64,000 bases of DNA. Origin: Streptomyces marincola. GTDB lineage: Bacteria > Actinomycetota > Actinomycetes > Streptomycetales > Streptomycetaceae. The stretch spans positions 1,917,001 through 1,981,000 of the forward strand of contig NZ_CP084541.1 of assembly GCF_020410765.1 (NCBI RefSeq), given 5' to 3'. This document shows, piece by piece, positions 27,583 through 53,106 of the stretch. How positions within the stretch are numbered: position 1 is the stretch's first letter; each line of letters begins with the position of its first letter. The translations under genes were made by a program, and so were the position numbers. Under the pieces are notes generated by a model. The model searched no databases, was not told where the DNA came from, and worked only from the letters and a program-made list of their open reading frames with translations.

Positions 27583-28518
27583 TCAGCCTCCGCTCACCGT
27601 CGTGGTCCGCGCGCCGTTCGCGCCGACCGAGTCAAGGAATGCGCCCAGCACCTCGTAGAAACGCTCCGGCTCCTCCAGGTGCGGGGAGTGGCTGGAGTTC
27701 TCCAGGATCTCCCAGCGGGCGCCGGGGATGAGTTCTTCGAACGGCCGCACCGTGACCGGGGTGGCCTCGTCGTGGCGGCCCGAGAGCACGAGGGTGGGCA
27801 CGTCGATGCGCGGCAGGCAGTCGATCACCGACCAGTCCCGCAGGCTGCCGATGACGTGGAACTCGTTGGGCCCGTTCATGGTGCGGTAGACCGTGGGGTC
27901 GGTCCACGTCTCCATGTAGGAGGCCATGAGTTCGCGCGGCCAGGGGTCGACGCGGCACACGTGGCGGCCGTAGAAGACGAGCATCGCCTGGAGGTATTCC
28001 TCGCTGTCCGTGGTGCCCGCCGCCTCGTGGCGGCGCAGCGTATCGTCCACGCCGGGCGGCAGCTGGGCGCGCAGCACGTCCATCTCGGACAGCCACAGCT
28101 TGTAGGAGGCGGGGGCGTTGGCGATGACCAGGCCGCGCAGCCCGGCGGGCCGGTCCGAGGCGTGCCGGGCGGCCAGCATGCCGCCCCAGGACTGCCCGAA
28201 CAGGATGTAGTCGTCCGCGATGCCGAGCCGGTTCAGCAGGTTGTCGAGCTCGTCGAGGAACAACTCGGGCACCCAGAAGCCGGGATCGGCGTCCGGCAGG
28301 TGCGTGGAGCCGCCGTTGCCGAGCTGGTCGTAGTGCACGACGGGCCAGCCGCGTTCGGCGAAGTCGGCCAGGCCGATGAGGTAGTCGTGCGTGGAGCCTG
28401 GGCCGCCGTGCAGGACGACGAGGGCCGGGCGGCCCTGGCCCGGCTGTCCGGTGACGCGGTACCAGGTCTCGTGGCCCCGGAAGGGAACGGTTCCTCTGGC
28501 CGTGGGCGTGGGCGCCAT
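27583..28518 (-). CDS. Proline iminopeptidase-like aminopeptidase, VinJ-like
   Basis: A 311-residue alpha/beta hydrolase of the prolyl aminopeptidase family. Visible: HGGPG oxyanion motif (37-41), nucleophile Ser110 in GQSWGG, Asp250 in SGRHDE and His277 in SSHSPH. In vicenistatin biosynthesis VinJ removes the terminal alanyl cap from the polyketide chain, freeing the amino group that closes the lactam. Here it lies between the TE-bearing PKS and a two-module PKS in one minus-strand run. ATG start 28518 with GAGGTGG 8 nt upstream; 7 bp separate its stop from the next PKS start. No signal peptide, fitting a cytoplasmic tailoring role. Confidence 0.9.
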   Translation of the reverse strand: MAPTPTARGTVPFRGHETWYRVTGQPGQGRPALVVLHGGPGSTHDYLIGLADFAERGWPVVHYDQLGNGGSTHLPDADPGFWVPELFLDELDNLLNRLGIADDYILFGQSWGGMLAARHASDRPAGLRGLVIANAPASYKLWLSEMDVLRAQLPPGVDDTLRRHEAAGTTDSEEYLQAMLVFYGRHVCRVDPWPRELMASYMETWTDPTVYRTMNGPNEFHVIGSLRDWSVIDCLPRIDVPTLVLSGRHDEATPVTVRPFEELIPGARWEILENSSHSPHLEEPERFYEVLGAFLDSVGANGARTTTVSGG

Positions 28519-28638
28519 CTGTCAACCACCTCAGAAGTTCGGGTCTTTCCCAGCAGCTCGTGCTCGGCAGCTTCTGCCGCGTCCCCCGCGCGCGGCGTGA
28601 CATCTCGGGGGGAGCCGTGCCGTTCGGCCGGTCGCGGC

Positions 28639-34629
<5,991 letters not shown>

Positions 34630-34636
34630 CGTGTCC

Positions 34637-44797
<10,161 letters not shown>

Positions 44798-44838
44798 CAA
44801 CCCATCCGTGAAAGTCCACGATCAGCAGGCGGGAACCG

Positions 44839-47800
44839 TCAGGGCAGTCCCAATTCCTTGTCCAGAACGTCAAACAACTCGTCGTCGGAAGCCGCCACCA
44901 GGCCGTCGGCCGCCGCCTCGTCCGCCCGCCCGTCGCGGGCGTCGCGGGCGCGCCGCGACACCGCTTCGAGCCGGGCCGTGACCCTGGCGTGCGCCTCGTC
45001 GTCGGCCGGCGCGAGCGCGGCCAACGCCTCCTCGATCCGGCCCAGTTCGGCCAGCAGCGCGGCGGCCGGGTCGGCCGCTTCCGGCCGCAGTCCCGCGTGC
45101 AGGAGCTGGGCGATGGCCAGGGCCGTCGGGTGGTCGAAGACGAGGGTCGCGGGCAGCGTCAGCCCGGTCTCGGCGTTGAGCACGTTGCGCAGTTCGACGG
45201 CGCCGAGCGAGGTCAGGCCCAGTTCGTTGACCGCGCGCCCCGGCGGCACGGCCTCGACCCCGCCGTGGCCGAGAATCCGGGCGACGTGGCCGCGGACGAG
45301 TTCGACCAGCGCCTCCTCGCGTTCCGCGTCGGTCAGCCCGGCGAGCCGCCCCTCCAGCGCGGCCCGGCCGGAGGACGCGCGCCGCGCCGCGCCGCGCACC
45401 AGGCCGCCGAACAGCGCGGGGAGCGTCCCCGCCCCGGCCTGCTCGCGCATCACCGCCAGGTCGAACCGGACGGGGAGCGTCAGCGCGGGGCGGCCCGGCA
45501 GGGTCGCGGCGTCCAGCAGGGCCAGGCCCTCCTCGGGCGACAGCGGCGGCATGCCGGTGCGGCGCAGGCGCAGCAGTTCGCCCTCGTCCATCCGGTCGGC
45601 CATGCCGCCGACGCTGGTCCAGGGGCCCCAGCCGAGGGAGAGGCCCGGCAGCCCGCGGGCGGCGCGGTGCCGGGCGAGCGCGTCGAGCCAGGCGTTGGCG
45701 GCGGCGTAGTTCGCCTGGCCCGCGCCGGGCAGCGTGCCGGCGGCCGACGAGTAGACGACGAACGCCGACAGGTCGTGCTCGCGCGTGAGTTCGTGCAGGT
45801 GCCAGGCGGCGTCGACCTTGGGGCGCAGGACCGCGTCGAGCCGCTCCGGCGTCAGCTCGGCGAGCAGCGCGTCGTCCACGACGCCGGCCGAGTGCACCAC
45901 GGCCCGCAGGGAACGGCCGGCCACCAGCGCGGCGACGGCGTCCCGGTCGGCCACGTCGCAGGCCACGACCTCGGCCTCGGCGCCCGACGCGGCGAGGTCC
46001 GCGACCAGTTCGGCCGCGCCCGGCGTCTGCGCGCCCCTGCGGCCGGTCAGCAGCAGGTGGCGCACGCCGTGTGCCGAGGCCAGGTGCCTGGCGGTCAGGG
46101 CGCCGAGTCCGCTCAGCCCGCCGGTGATCAGGACCGCGCCGTCCCCGTCCCACACCGGGGCGGCGTCCGGCGCGGCGTCGGCCGGCACCCGGGCCAGGCG
46201 CGGCACGCGGATCTCCCCGCCGCGCACCGCGAGTTCGGGTTCCGCGAGGCGCAGCGCCCCGTCGGGCACCTCGGCATCGGCCGCGGGGTCGAGGTCGATC
46301 AGCTGGAAGCGGCCCGGGTGCTCGGCCTCGGCGGCACGCACCAGGCCCCACACGGCCGCGTGCCCGAGGTCGTGCCCCTCGGCCGCGCCGCGCGTGACGA
46401 CGACCAGCCGCGCGGTCGCGGCGCGTTCGTCGGCCGGCCACGCCTGGATCACGGAGAACGCCTCGCGCAGCAGCGCCCTGGACGCCTCGGGGCCCGCGTC
46501 CGCCGGTGGCGGGCACATCCACACCACGTGCTCGCCCGGCGCGGTGGCCGCGGCGGCGGGGGCGGCGACCCAGTCGACGTGGAACAGCGACTCGCGCCCG
46601 CCGGTGCGGGCCCTGACCTCCTCGGGAGAGAGCGGGCGCGTCTCCGCCGACTCGACCGTCAGCACCGGGAGTCCGTCCCGGTCCGCGCGCGCCTCGGCAC
46701 CGCGCCACGTGTGGGCGAGGGCCGGTCCTCCGTCGGCGGGCAGGCCCGCGGCCTTCGTCGCGGCGTCGAGGAACGCCGCGTACGGCTCCTCGTCGCGGCG
46801 CCACGCGGGCCCGGCCGCCGCGGCCTCCCCGGCGGCGAGGAGGCCCGTGGCGTGCCTCGTCCACGCGGCCCCTTCCTCCCGGCGCGCGTGGATGCCGAGG
46901 TCCCCCGACCCGTCGACCACGACGCGCAGCGTCACGGCGTCCTCGGCGCCGGCGAGGACCAGCGGCTCGTGCACGTCGAGTTCGCCGACGCGGGAGCGGC
47001 CCGTGCACTCGGCGGCGAACAGGGCGAGTTCGAGCAGCACCTGCCCGGGGACCACGACCGCGCCGAAGGCGTCGTGGTCGGAGAGCCAGGGCTGGGCGTC
47101 GGGCGAGAGCCGGCCGGTGAACACGGCCGCGCCGTCCTCGGGCAGTTCGACCATGGAGGCCAGCAGCGGGTGCTCGACGGCGTCCGCGCCCGCGGTGGCG
47201 GGCCGTTCCGTGAGCCAGTAACGGGTGTGCTGGAACGGGTAGGTGGGCAGGTCCACGCGGCGCGCGCCGCGGCCCGCGAACACCGCGGACCAGTCGACCG
47301 GCACCCCGTCGGTGAACAGCCTTGCCACCCCGCCGAACACGCTCTCCACCTCGGGGCGGTCGCGGCGCAGGGTGGCGGTGGCGAGGGCGTCGGGCGCGGT
47401 CTGCCCGACCAGCGACGTCAACGCCGCGTCAGGACCGATCTCCAGGTAGCGCGTCACCCCCGCATCCCGCAGCGCCGCCACGTCGTCCGCGAACCGCACG
47501 GCCTCCCGCACATGCCCCACCCAGTACTCCGCCGAGCCCACGTCCTTCACCATCCGGATGCGCGGCTCGTGGTAGGCCACGGACTCCGCGACCTTCCGGA
47601 ACTCCGCCAGCATCGGCTCCATCAACGGCGAATGGAACGCGTGCGACACCACAAGCCGCCGCGTCCTGCGCCCCTCGAACCGGGCCACCACCTCCGCCAC
47701 CGCATCCTCATCCCCCGACACCACCACCGAGGACGGGCCGTTCACCGCACCCAACCCCACCCGATCCCCCAGGAAAGGCGCCACCTCATCCTCCGACGCC

Positions 47801-49770
47801 TCCACCGCCACCATCGCCCCACCCGCAGGCAACCCCTGCATCAACCGCCCCCGCTCCACAATCAACCGCACCGCATCCTCAAGCCCCAGCACCCCCGCCA
47901 CATGAGCCGCCGCCACCTCACCGATCGAATGCCCCACCACCAAATCCGGCCGCACCCCCCACGACTCCACCAACCGGAACAACGCCACCTCCACCGCGAA
48001 CACCGCAGGCTGCGTGAACTCCGTCCACCCCAACCGCTCCCCATCCCCCCACACCACACCCCGCACCCCACACCCCAACCCCTCACACAACCCCACCACC
48101 TCATCAAACGCCTCAGCGAACACCGGAAACGCCTCATACAACTCCCGCCCCATCCCCACCCGCTGACTCCCCTGCCCCGTGAACAAGAACCCCACCTTGC
48201 CCCCGGACGACGCCAGCCCCCGATACGTCTCCCCACCCACCAGCACCGCCCGATGCTCAAGCACCGCACGCCCCGCCACCGCCGAGAACCCCACATCCAA
48301 CGCACCACGCACCCCCACCAACGCGCCCACCCGCAGCACCTGTTCCTCCAGGGCCTCGGGGTCGGCGGCGGAGACGACGATCGGCGCGACGGGCAGCTCG
48401 CGCCGTTCCTCGGGCTCCGCCTCGTCCTCGACCCGCGGCGCCTCCTCGACGATCACGTGCGCGTTCGTGCCGCTCATCCCGAAGGAGGACACGCCGGCGC
48501 GGCGCGGCCGGTCCCCGCGCGGCCACTCCCGCGCCTCGCTCAGCAGCCGCACGTTCCCCGCCGACCAGTCCACCTGCGGCGTCGGCTCCTCCACATGCAG
48601 CGTGCGCGGCAGCCGCCCGTGCCGCATCGCCTCCACCATCTTGATGACCCCGGCCACGCCGGAAGCCGCCTGCGTGTGGCCGAGGTTGGACTTCACCGAG
48701 CCCAGCCACAGCGGCTCCTCGCGGTCCTGGCCGTAGGTGGCCAGCAGCGCCTGCGCCTCGATCGGGTCGCCCAGCGTCGTGCCCGTGCCGTGCGCCTCCA
48801 CCGCGTCCACATCCGCCGGAGACAGGCCCGCGTCGGCCAGCGCCTGCCGGATCACGCGGCGCTGCGAGGGGCCGTTCGGGGAGGACATGCCGTTGCTCGC
48901 GCCGTCCTGGTTCAACGCGCTGCCCCGCACCACCGCGAGCACCGGGTGCCCGTTGCGCCGCGCGTCGGAGAGGCGTTCGAGCACGAGGACGCCGGCGCCC
49001 TCCGAGCAGCCGACGCCGTCGGCCGCCGCGCCGAAGGACTTGCAGCGGCCGTCGAGCGCGAGGCCGCGCTGTTCGCTGAAGTACACGAACATGTCGGGGG
49101 TCGCCATCACCGTCACGCCGCCCGCGAGCGCGAGCGAGCAGTCCCCGGAACGCAGCGCCCGCATCGCCGTGTGCAGCGCGACGAGCGAGGAGGAGCACGC
49201 CGTGTCCATGGTCACCGCGGGGCCTTCGAGGCCCAGCGTGTAGGCGACGCGGCCCGAGACGATGCTGCCGCCGCTGCTGCCCTTGACGTAGTCGTGGTAC
49301 ATGACGCCGGCGAACACGCCCGTCGGCGAGCCCTTGAGCGAGGACGGGTCGATCCCGGCCCGCTCAAGCGCCTCCCAGGACACTTCGAGCAGCAGCCGCT
49401 GCTGCGGGTCGCTCTCGGCGGCCTCGCGCGGGCTGATCCCGAAGAGGCCGGCGTCGAAGTCGCCCGCGTCGTACAGGAAACCGCCCTCGCGGGACGCGGT
49501 CCTACCGGGCTTGCCCGGCTCCGGGTCGTAGATCGACTCCACGTCCCAGCCACGGTCGCCGGGGAACTCCGAGACCGCGTCGACCCCCTCGTCCACCAGC
49601 CGCCACAGCCCCTCGGGCGAGGTCACCCCGCCCGGATAGCGGCACGCCATCGCCACGATCGCGATCGGCTCACGGTCGCGCTGCTCCAACTCGGCGACGC
49701 GCCTGCGGGCGGCACGCAGATCCGTGGTCGCGCGCTTGAGGTAGTCGAGAAGCTTCTCCTGGTTGCCCAC
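44839..49770 (-). CDS. Single-module type I PKS with shortened DH
   Basis: About 1643 residues. N-terminal docking coil GNQEKLLDYLKRATTDL. KS (Cys192), AT (Ser615 in GHSIG, HAFH; malonyl), a DH-like region (867-1060), KR (VDD, Tyr1355) and ACP (Ser1521 in GLTSL, Thr where Asp is usual). The DH keeps His899 in HxxxGxxxxP but is about 90 residues shorter than its sisters and lacks the YGPAFQGL and HPALLDAALH segments, so it is probably dead and the module leaves a hydroxyl. The tail ends DELFDVLDKELGLP. Start GTG 49770 is chosen (GGAG 8 nt upstream, family-like M-G-N-x-E-K start); GTG 49773 and 49779 are alternatives. It is the first gene of the minus-strand operon. Confidence 0.95.
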   Translation of the reverse strand: MGNQEKLLDYLKRATTDLRAARRRVAELEQRDREPIAIVAMACRYPGGVTSPEGLWRLVDEGVDAVSEFPGDRGWDVESIYDPEPGKPGRTASREGGFLYDAGDFDAGLFGISPREAAESDPQQRLLLEVSWEALERAGIDPSSLKGSPTGVFAGVMYHDYVKGSSGGSIVSGRVAYTLGLEGPAVTMDTACSSSLVALHTAMRALRSGDCSLALAGGVTVMATPDMFVYFSEQRGLALDGRCKSFGAAADGVGCSEGAGVLVLERLSDARRNGHPVLAVVRGSALNQDGASNGMSSPNGPSQRRVIRQALADAGLSPADVDAVEAHGTGTTLGDPIEAQALLATYGQDREEPLWLGSVKSNLGHTQAASGVAGVIKMVEAMRHGRLPRTLHVEEPTPQVDWSAGNVRLLSEAREWPRGDRPRRAGVSSFGMSGTNAHVIVEEAPRVEDEAEPEERRELPVAPIVVSAADPEALEEQVLRVGALVGVRGALDVGFSAVAGRAVLEHRAVLVGGETYRGLASSGGKVGFLFTGQGSQRVGMGRELYEAFPVFAEAFDEVVGLCEGLGCGVRGVVWGDGERLGWTEFTQPAVFAVEVALFRLVESWGVRPDLVVGHSIGEVAAAHVAGVLGLEDAVRLIVERGRLMQGLPAGGAMVAVEASEDEVAPFLGDRVGLGAVNGPSSVVVSGDEDAVAEVVARFEGRRTRRLVVSHAFHSPLMEPMLAEFRKVAESVAYHEPRIRMVKDVGSAEYWVGHVREAVRFADDVAALRDAGVTRYLEIGPDAALTSLVGQTAPDALATATLRRDRPEVESVFGGVARLFTDGVPVDWSAVFAGRGARRVDLPTYPFQHTRYWLTERPATAGADAVEHPLLASMVELPEDGAAVFTGRLSPDAQPWLSDHDAFGAVVVPGQVLLELALFAAECTGRSRVGELDVHEPLVLAGAEDAVTLRVVVDGSGDLGIHARREEGAAWTRHATGLLAAGEAAAAGPAWRRDEEPYAAFLDAATKAAGLPADGGPALAHTWRGAEARADRDGLPVLTVESAETRPLSPEEVRARTGGRESLFHVDWVAAPAAAATAPGEHVVWMCPPPADAGPEASRALLREAFSVIQAWPADERAATARLVVVTRGAAEGHDLGHAAVWGLVRAAEAEHPGRFQLIDLDPAADAEVPDGALRLAEPELAVRGGEIRVPRLARVPADAAPDAAPVWDGDGAVLITGGLSGLGALTARHLASAHGVRHLLLTGRRGAQTPGAAELVADLAASGAEAEVVACDVADRDAVAALVAGRSLRAVVHSAGVVDDALLAELTPERLDAVLRPKVDAAWHLHELTREHDLSAFVVYSSAAGTLPGAGQANYAAANAWLDALARHRAARGLPGLSLGWGPWTSVGGMADRMDEGELLRLRRTGMPPLSPEEGLALLDAATLPGRPALTLPVRFDLAVMREQAGAGTLPALFGGLVRGAARRASSGRAALEGRLAGLTDAEREEALVELVRGHVARILGHGGVEAVPPGRAVNELGLTSLGAVELRNVLNAETGLTLPATLVFDHPTALAIAQLLHAGLRPEAADPAAALLAELGRIEEALAALAPADDEAHARVTARLEAVSRRARDARDGRADEAAADGLVAASDDELFDVLDKELGLP
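46600..47172 (-). other. Degenerate dehydratase domain (DH0)
   Basis: Residues 867-1058 of the 44839-49770 PKS. From the catalytic His to the ESLFH linker there are 161 residues; the same interval in the 28639-34629 PKS is 252. The missing part is the second hot-dog half with the catalytic Asp (only AAFLDAATKA remains near that place). Confidence 0.85.
47450..48325 (-). repeat. Near-identical AT segment, copy 3
   Basis: AT of the 44839-49770 PKS. It is almost identical to copies at 20330-21203 and 32155-32990. The adjoining KS of this gene (48450-49670) is also nearly identical to the KS at 21330-22560, with short diverged patches. Confidence 0.8.
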
Positions 49771-49853
49771 CACAGCCACTCCGGGTAGAGAAGGCGCCGA
49801 CGCTGCGGCGCGCGCTTGAGTCGAACACTAGGTAGGCGCCCATAGCCCCCCAA

Positions 49854-49870
49854 CCCCTGCTCGCCCCTAA
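49854..49870 (-). promoter_or_regulatory. Phased repeat TTAGGGG/GCAGGGG (10-bp period)
   Basis: On the minus strand TTAGGGG (49870-49864) is followed exactly 10 bp later by GCAGGGG (49860-49854). It is 84-100 bp upstream of the PKS start at 49770, the same distance range as other members of the set. Confidence 0.55.
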
Positions 49871-50180
49871 CGTGGGGCCACCCGTCCGCCCCCTTGAACT
49901 GATGTGCGGGGCGCTGCCCGGCTCCGCGCCGCCGTTCCCGCCGCGCCCGCCGAAGTCCCTGGACGGTGCCGCGGGAGGCCGCCGGGAAGGCCCGCCGAAG
50001 TCGCCGAGGGAGTGAGCACAATTCCGCACGACTGCCGCCATCCCCGACATGGGCGGCAGATCCTCGGGTCACCATGCCAGTGGCATTACCCGCACGGAAG
50101 ACTTGCAGCCTTCACAAGCTCATCGCCAGCCTGGTAGCATCTGTAAAAGTCAAGAAGATGGCTATTTGACCACCCTGGCC

Positions 50181-50225
50181 GCCAGACGAATTGGCGAAAT
50201 AAGTAAGGGAACATCGCCGTCTGGC
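50181..50225. promoter_or_regulatory. Inverted repeat in the LAL1 leader
   Basis: GCCAGACG (50181-50188) and CGTCTGGC (50218-50225) are perfect complements; inside them GGCGA (50193-50197) pairs with TCGCC (50214-50218). It could fold in the 5' region of the regulator mRNA or be a protein site. The arms contain the same 7 bases as the arms of the TetR operator at 14407-14422. Confidence 0.45.
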
Positions 50226-50265
50226 AACTCCGGTGCGTGGCCGAGACCACTGGGGGTAATACTCT

Positions 50266-53106
50266 GTGCCTGTATGCGACCAACGGGCAATGGAGCTCAT
50301 GCTTGACTCCTTCGCTCAGTGCCAACGGGGAAACGGGGAAGTAGTTCTCGTCGAAGGAACTTTAACCAGTGGCAAAACCGCACTGCTGGGCGAGTTCACC
50401 AAGAAGCTATCGACGTTTAACGCACTGGAAATGAGCGCCACGGGGGCGCGGGCAGAAACCCCCATTCAAATGGGAATCATCTGGCAACTGTTCCACAGCG
50501 CACAGATCCCGGATGAAATCAAGGAAAGAATCGACGCAATTCTCGGTACCGAGGAGATGGCGCTCGAATTCTCCGAGACCTCACGTCAGATTCCACGCAC
50601 ATCAGAAGTCCAGGTCATGCACGCGCTGTGGCTCGTCTTCCACGAGCTTTCGCGCCGCCAGCCCCTTGTCATTTGCATCGACGATCTGCACTTCGCGGAC
50701 GAGGCGTCGCTGCACGTTCTGTTCTACCTGTGCCGCCGCATTCGTTCGGCCCGCATCATGCTCGTGTTCACCAGGTGGGCGCAGCCAGAACCCCTGCTCT
50801 CCCCGCTACGCGCGGAGATCACCCGCGCCCCGCACCGCCACATCACCCTGGGCCCCCTGTCCGTCGCGCGCGTCGCCGACGCCCTCGCCCCGCGCGTCCA
50901 GGACGAGGCGGCGGCCGGCGAACTGGCCCCGGCCTACCACGACCTCACGGGCGGGAACCCGCTCCTGCTCGACGGGCTCGTGGCCGACAGCTTCCCCGGC
51001 GGCCGGCCGGCCGGGGAGCGCGGCGCGCCGGTGCCGGGGGCGGCCTACAGACAGGCGGTCGTGGACTGCCTGCAACGCGGCGACCCGCACCTGTTCGAGG
51101 TCGCGGGCGCGCTCGCGATCCTTGAGGAGCACGCCACCCCCGCGCTGGTGGGGCGGCTGCTGTCGCTGACGGCGGACGAGGCGGCACGCCAGCTCGACAT
51201 CCTCGACCGGGCCGGCCTGCTCGACTCCGGGCGGCTGCGCCACCGGGAGTTGGCCTCGGCCGTCCACTCCGCGCTGTCGCGCAGCATGGCGCACCTGCAC
51301 GCCCACGTCGCCGAGCTGCTGTACGAACTCGGCGCCGAGGAGATCGACATCGCCCGCCACCTCGTCAGGGGCGGCACCGTGCTGGGCCCGTGGGCGCAGC
51401 AGACGCTGCGGCTCGCGGCGCGCCAGGCGCTGGTGAGCGACCAGCCGGAGTTCGCGGCGAGCGCGCTCGAACTGGCCCTGCGCCAGTGCGACGACGACAG
51501 CGACCGGCTGCGCCTCCAGGTGGCGCTGACCCAGGTCGCGTGGTGGGTGAACCCCTCGGCGGGGGCCAAGTACTCGCAGTCCCTGCGCGACGCGCTCACC
51601 GACGGGCGGCTCTCGGCGCTCGACGGCCTCTCGGTGGTCAGGCAGCTGCTGTGGCAGGGGAACGCCAAGCCGGCCACCGAGCACATGGAGACCCTGACGG
51701 CGGCGCTCGGCACCTGCGAGTCCCGGGCGCTGTCCGCGATGCGGCTCTCCTACGAGTGGATATACGGAGCGCCCCCCGACCAGGTCACGCACCAGACCGC
51801 GGGCCGCAAGCGGTCGGCCGCCCGGCTGCGCGCGTACGGTCTGGCCGGGCTCCACACGCTGTGGTCCGGCGAGCCGAGCGACGAACTGGTCCGGGGCGCG
51901 GAGAACGTGCTCCAGGGCCAGTTGATCGACATGGTCCCGGAGATCGGGGCCACGGCCCTGCTGCTGCTCGACCACGCGGGGCAGCGGTCGCGCGCGCTCC
52001 ACTGGTGGCGCGTGCTCCAGGAGGAGGCGGTGCGGCAGGGCGCGGTCACGTGGCGCGCCGTGCTCAGCGCGGTGGGCGCCGACATGGCGTTGCGCAGGGG
52101 TGCCCTCGCCACGGCCGAGTCCAAGGCGCGCGAGGCGCTCGAACTCCTGCACACGCAGAGCTGGGGCGTGCTCGTGGGCTGCCCGCTGTCGACGGCGATC
52201 GAGGCGGCCACGGCGATGGGGCGGCACGAGCAGGCGGAGGAGCTGCTGCGGCACGTGGTCCCCGACGCCATGTTCGACACCGTCTTCGGGCTGCGGTACC
52301 TGCACGCCCGCGGGCACCACCACCTCGCGATGGGGCGGCCGTTCGCCGCGCAGGCGGACTTCGAGCGGTGCGCGGACATCATGCGCCGGCGCGAGCTCGA
52401 CTTCCCCTCGCTGGTGCCGTGGCGCAGCGACCTGGCCCAGGCGCACCTCGCGCTGCGCCAGCACCGGCGCGCCCGGGAGCTGCTGACCGAGCAGCTCGGC
52501 CGGCTCGACGCGCACGAGGACGAGCGGCTGCGCGGCATCACGCTGCGGCTGCTCGCCCTGGCCGGGCCGCAGCAGCGGCGCATGGCCGTGCTCGGCGAGG
52601 CCGTCGACCTGCTGGAGCGCGGCGGCGACCACCTGGAGCTGCACCGGGCGCTCGTCGACATGAGCAAGCTGTACCGGGCCCAGGGCGAACTGGGCCAGGC
52701 GCGGCTCCTGGCGCGCCGTGCGGAGCAGGCCGCCAAGGCGTGCGGCGAGGGTGGCCTGCTGAACGGGCGGCCCGAGCCCGAGGCGGCGGACGGCACGGCC
52801 GCGTCGCGGGAACCGGTGGCCAGGCACCAACGGCCCGCGCAGGCCCGGCCGGTGGCGCGGACGGTGCCCAGGGTCCTGCCGCGCGGGGGGCCGGCGGCGG
52901 CACGGGCCGGCGGCGAACCGTCCCTGAGCGAGGCCGAGCGCAAGGTGGCCACGCTGGCGGCGTTCGGGCACAGCAACCGCGAGATCGGCCGGAAGCTGTA
53001 CATCACGGTGAGCACGGTCGAACAGCATCTGACGCGCGTGTACCGGAAGCTGAACGTACAGAAACGCGAGGACCTGAGACCTGAAATCCTGTCGGCCGCC
53101 GGATGA
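50266..53106 (+). CDS. LAL-family LuxR transcriptional activator (LAL1), TTA codon
   Basis: A 946-residue large ATP-binding LuxR regulator. Walker A is GTLTSGKT (31-38), Walker B LVICIDD (134-140), a long TPR-like helical middle, and a C-terminal LuxR HTH from LSEAERK to the end with ITVSTVEQHLTRVYRK. Leu33, inside Walker A, is encoded by TTA (50362-50364), so translation should depend on the bldA leucyl-tRNA in Streptomyces. The first 300 bases have lower GC than the rest. GTG start 50266 has GGGGG 9 nt upstream and places Walker A at the usual distance from the N-terminus. No YTAGGGG pair was seen upstream, so it may act at the top of a cascade. Confidence 0.93.
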   Translation: MPVCDQRAMELMLDSFAQCQRGNGEVVLVEGTLTSGKTALLGEFTKKLSTFNALEMSATGARAETPIQMGIIWQLFHSAQIPDEIKERIDAILGTEEMALEFSETSRQIPRTSEVQVMHALWLVFHELSRRQPLVICIDDLHFADEASLHVLFYLCRRIRSARIMLVFTRWAQPEPLLSPLRAEITRAPHRHITLGPLSVARVADALAPRVQDEAAAGELAPAYHDLTGGNPLLLDGLVADSFPGGRPAGERGAPVPGAAYRQAVVDCLQRGDPHLFEVAGALAILEEHATPALVGRLLSLTADEAARQLDILDRAGLLDSGRLRHRELASAVHSALSRSMAHLHAHVAELLYELGAEEIDIARHLVRGGTVLGPWAQQTLRLAARQALVSDQPEFAASALELALRQCDDDSDRLRLQVALTQVAWWVNPSAGAKYSQSLRDALTDGRLSALDGLSVVRQLLWQGNAKPATEHMETLTAALGTCESRALSAMRLSYEWIYGAPPDQVTHQTAGRKRSAARLRAYGLAGLHTLWSGEPSDELVRGAENVLQGQLIDMVPEIGATALLLLDHAGQRSRALHWWRVLQEEAVRQGAVTWRAVLSAVGADMALRRGALATAESKAREALELLHTQSWGVLVGCPLSTAIEAATAMGRHEQAEELLRHVVPDAMFDTVFGLRYLHARGHHHLAMGRPFAAQADFERCADIMRRRELDFPSLVPWRSDLAQAHLALRQHRRARELLTEQLGRLDAHEDERLRGITLRLLALAGPQQRRMAVLGEAVDLLERGGDHLELHRALVDMSKLYRAQGELGQARLLARRAEQAAKACGEGGLLNGRPEPEAADGTAASREPVARHQRPAQARPVARTVPRVLPRGGPAAARAGGEPSLSEAERKVATLAAFGHSNREIGRKLYITVSTVEQHLTRVYRKLNVQKREDLRPEILSAAG

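Larger units (their letters stand above)
49771..50265. other. Divergent intergenic region between PKS operon and LAL regulator
   Basis: About 495 bp without a credible gene. The left part holds the phased repeat for the PKS operon (49854-49870). The right part (50060-50265) has clearly lower GC than the rest of the window and forms the LAL leader: ATGCCA-g-TGGCAT (50073-50085 approx.), an 8-bp inverted repeat (50181-50225), a TAATAC box (50257-50262) and GGGGG before the GTG start. Confidence 0.65.
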
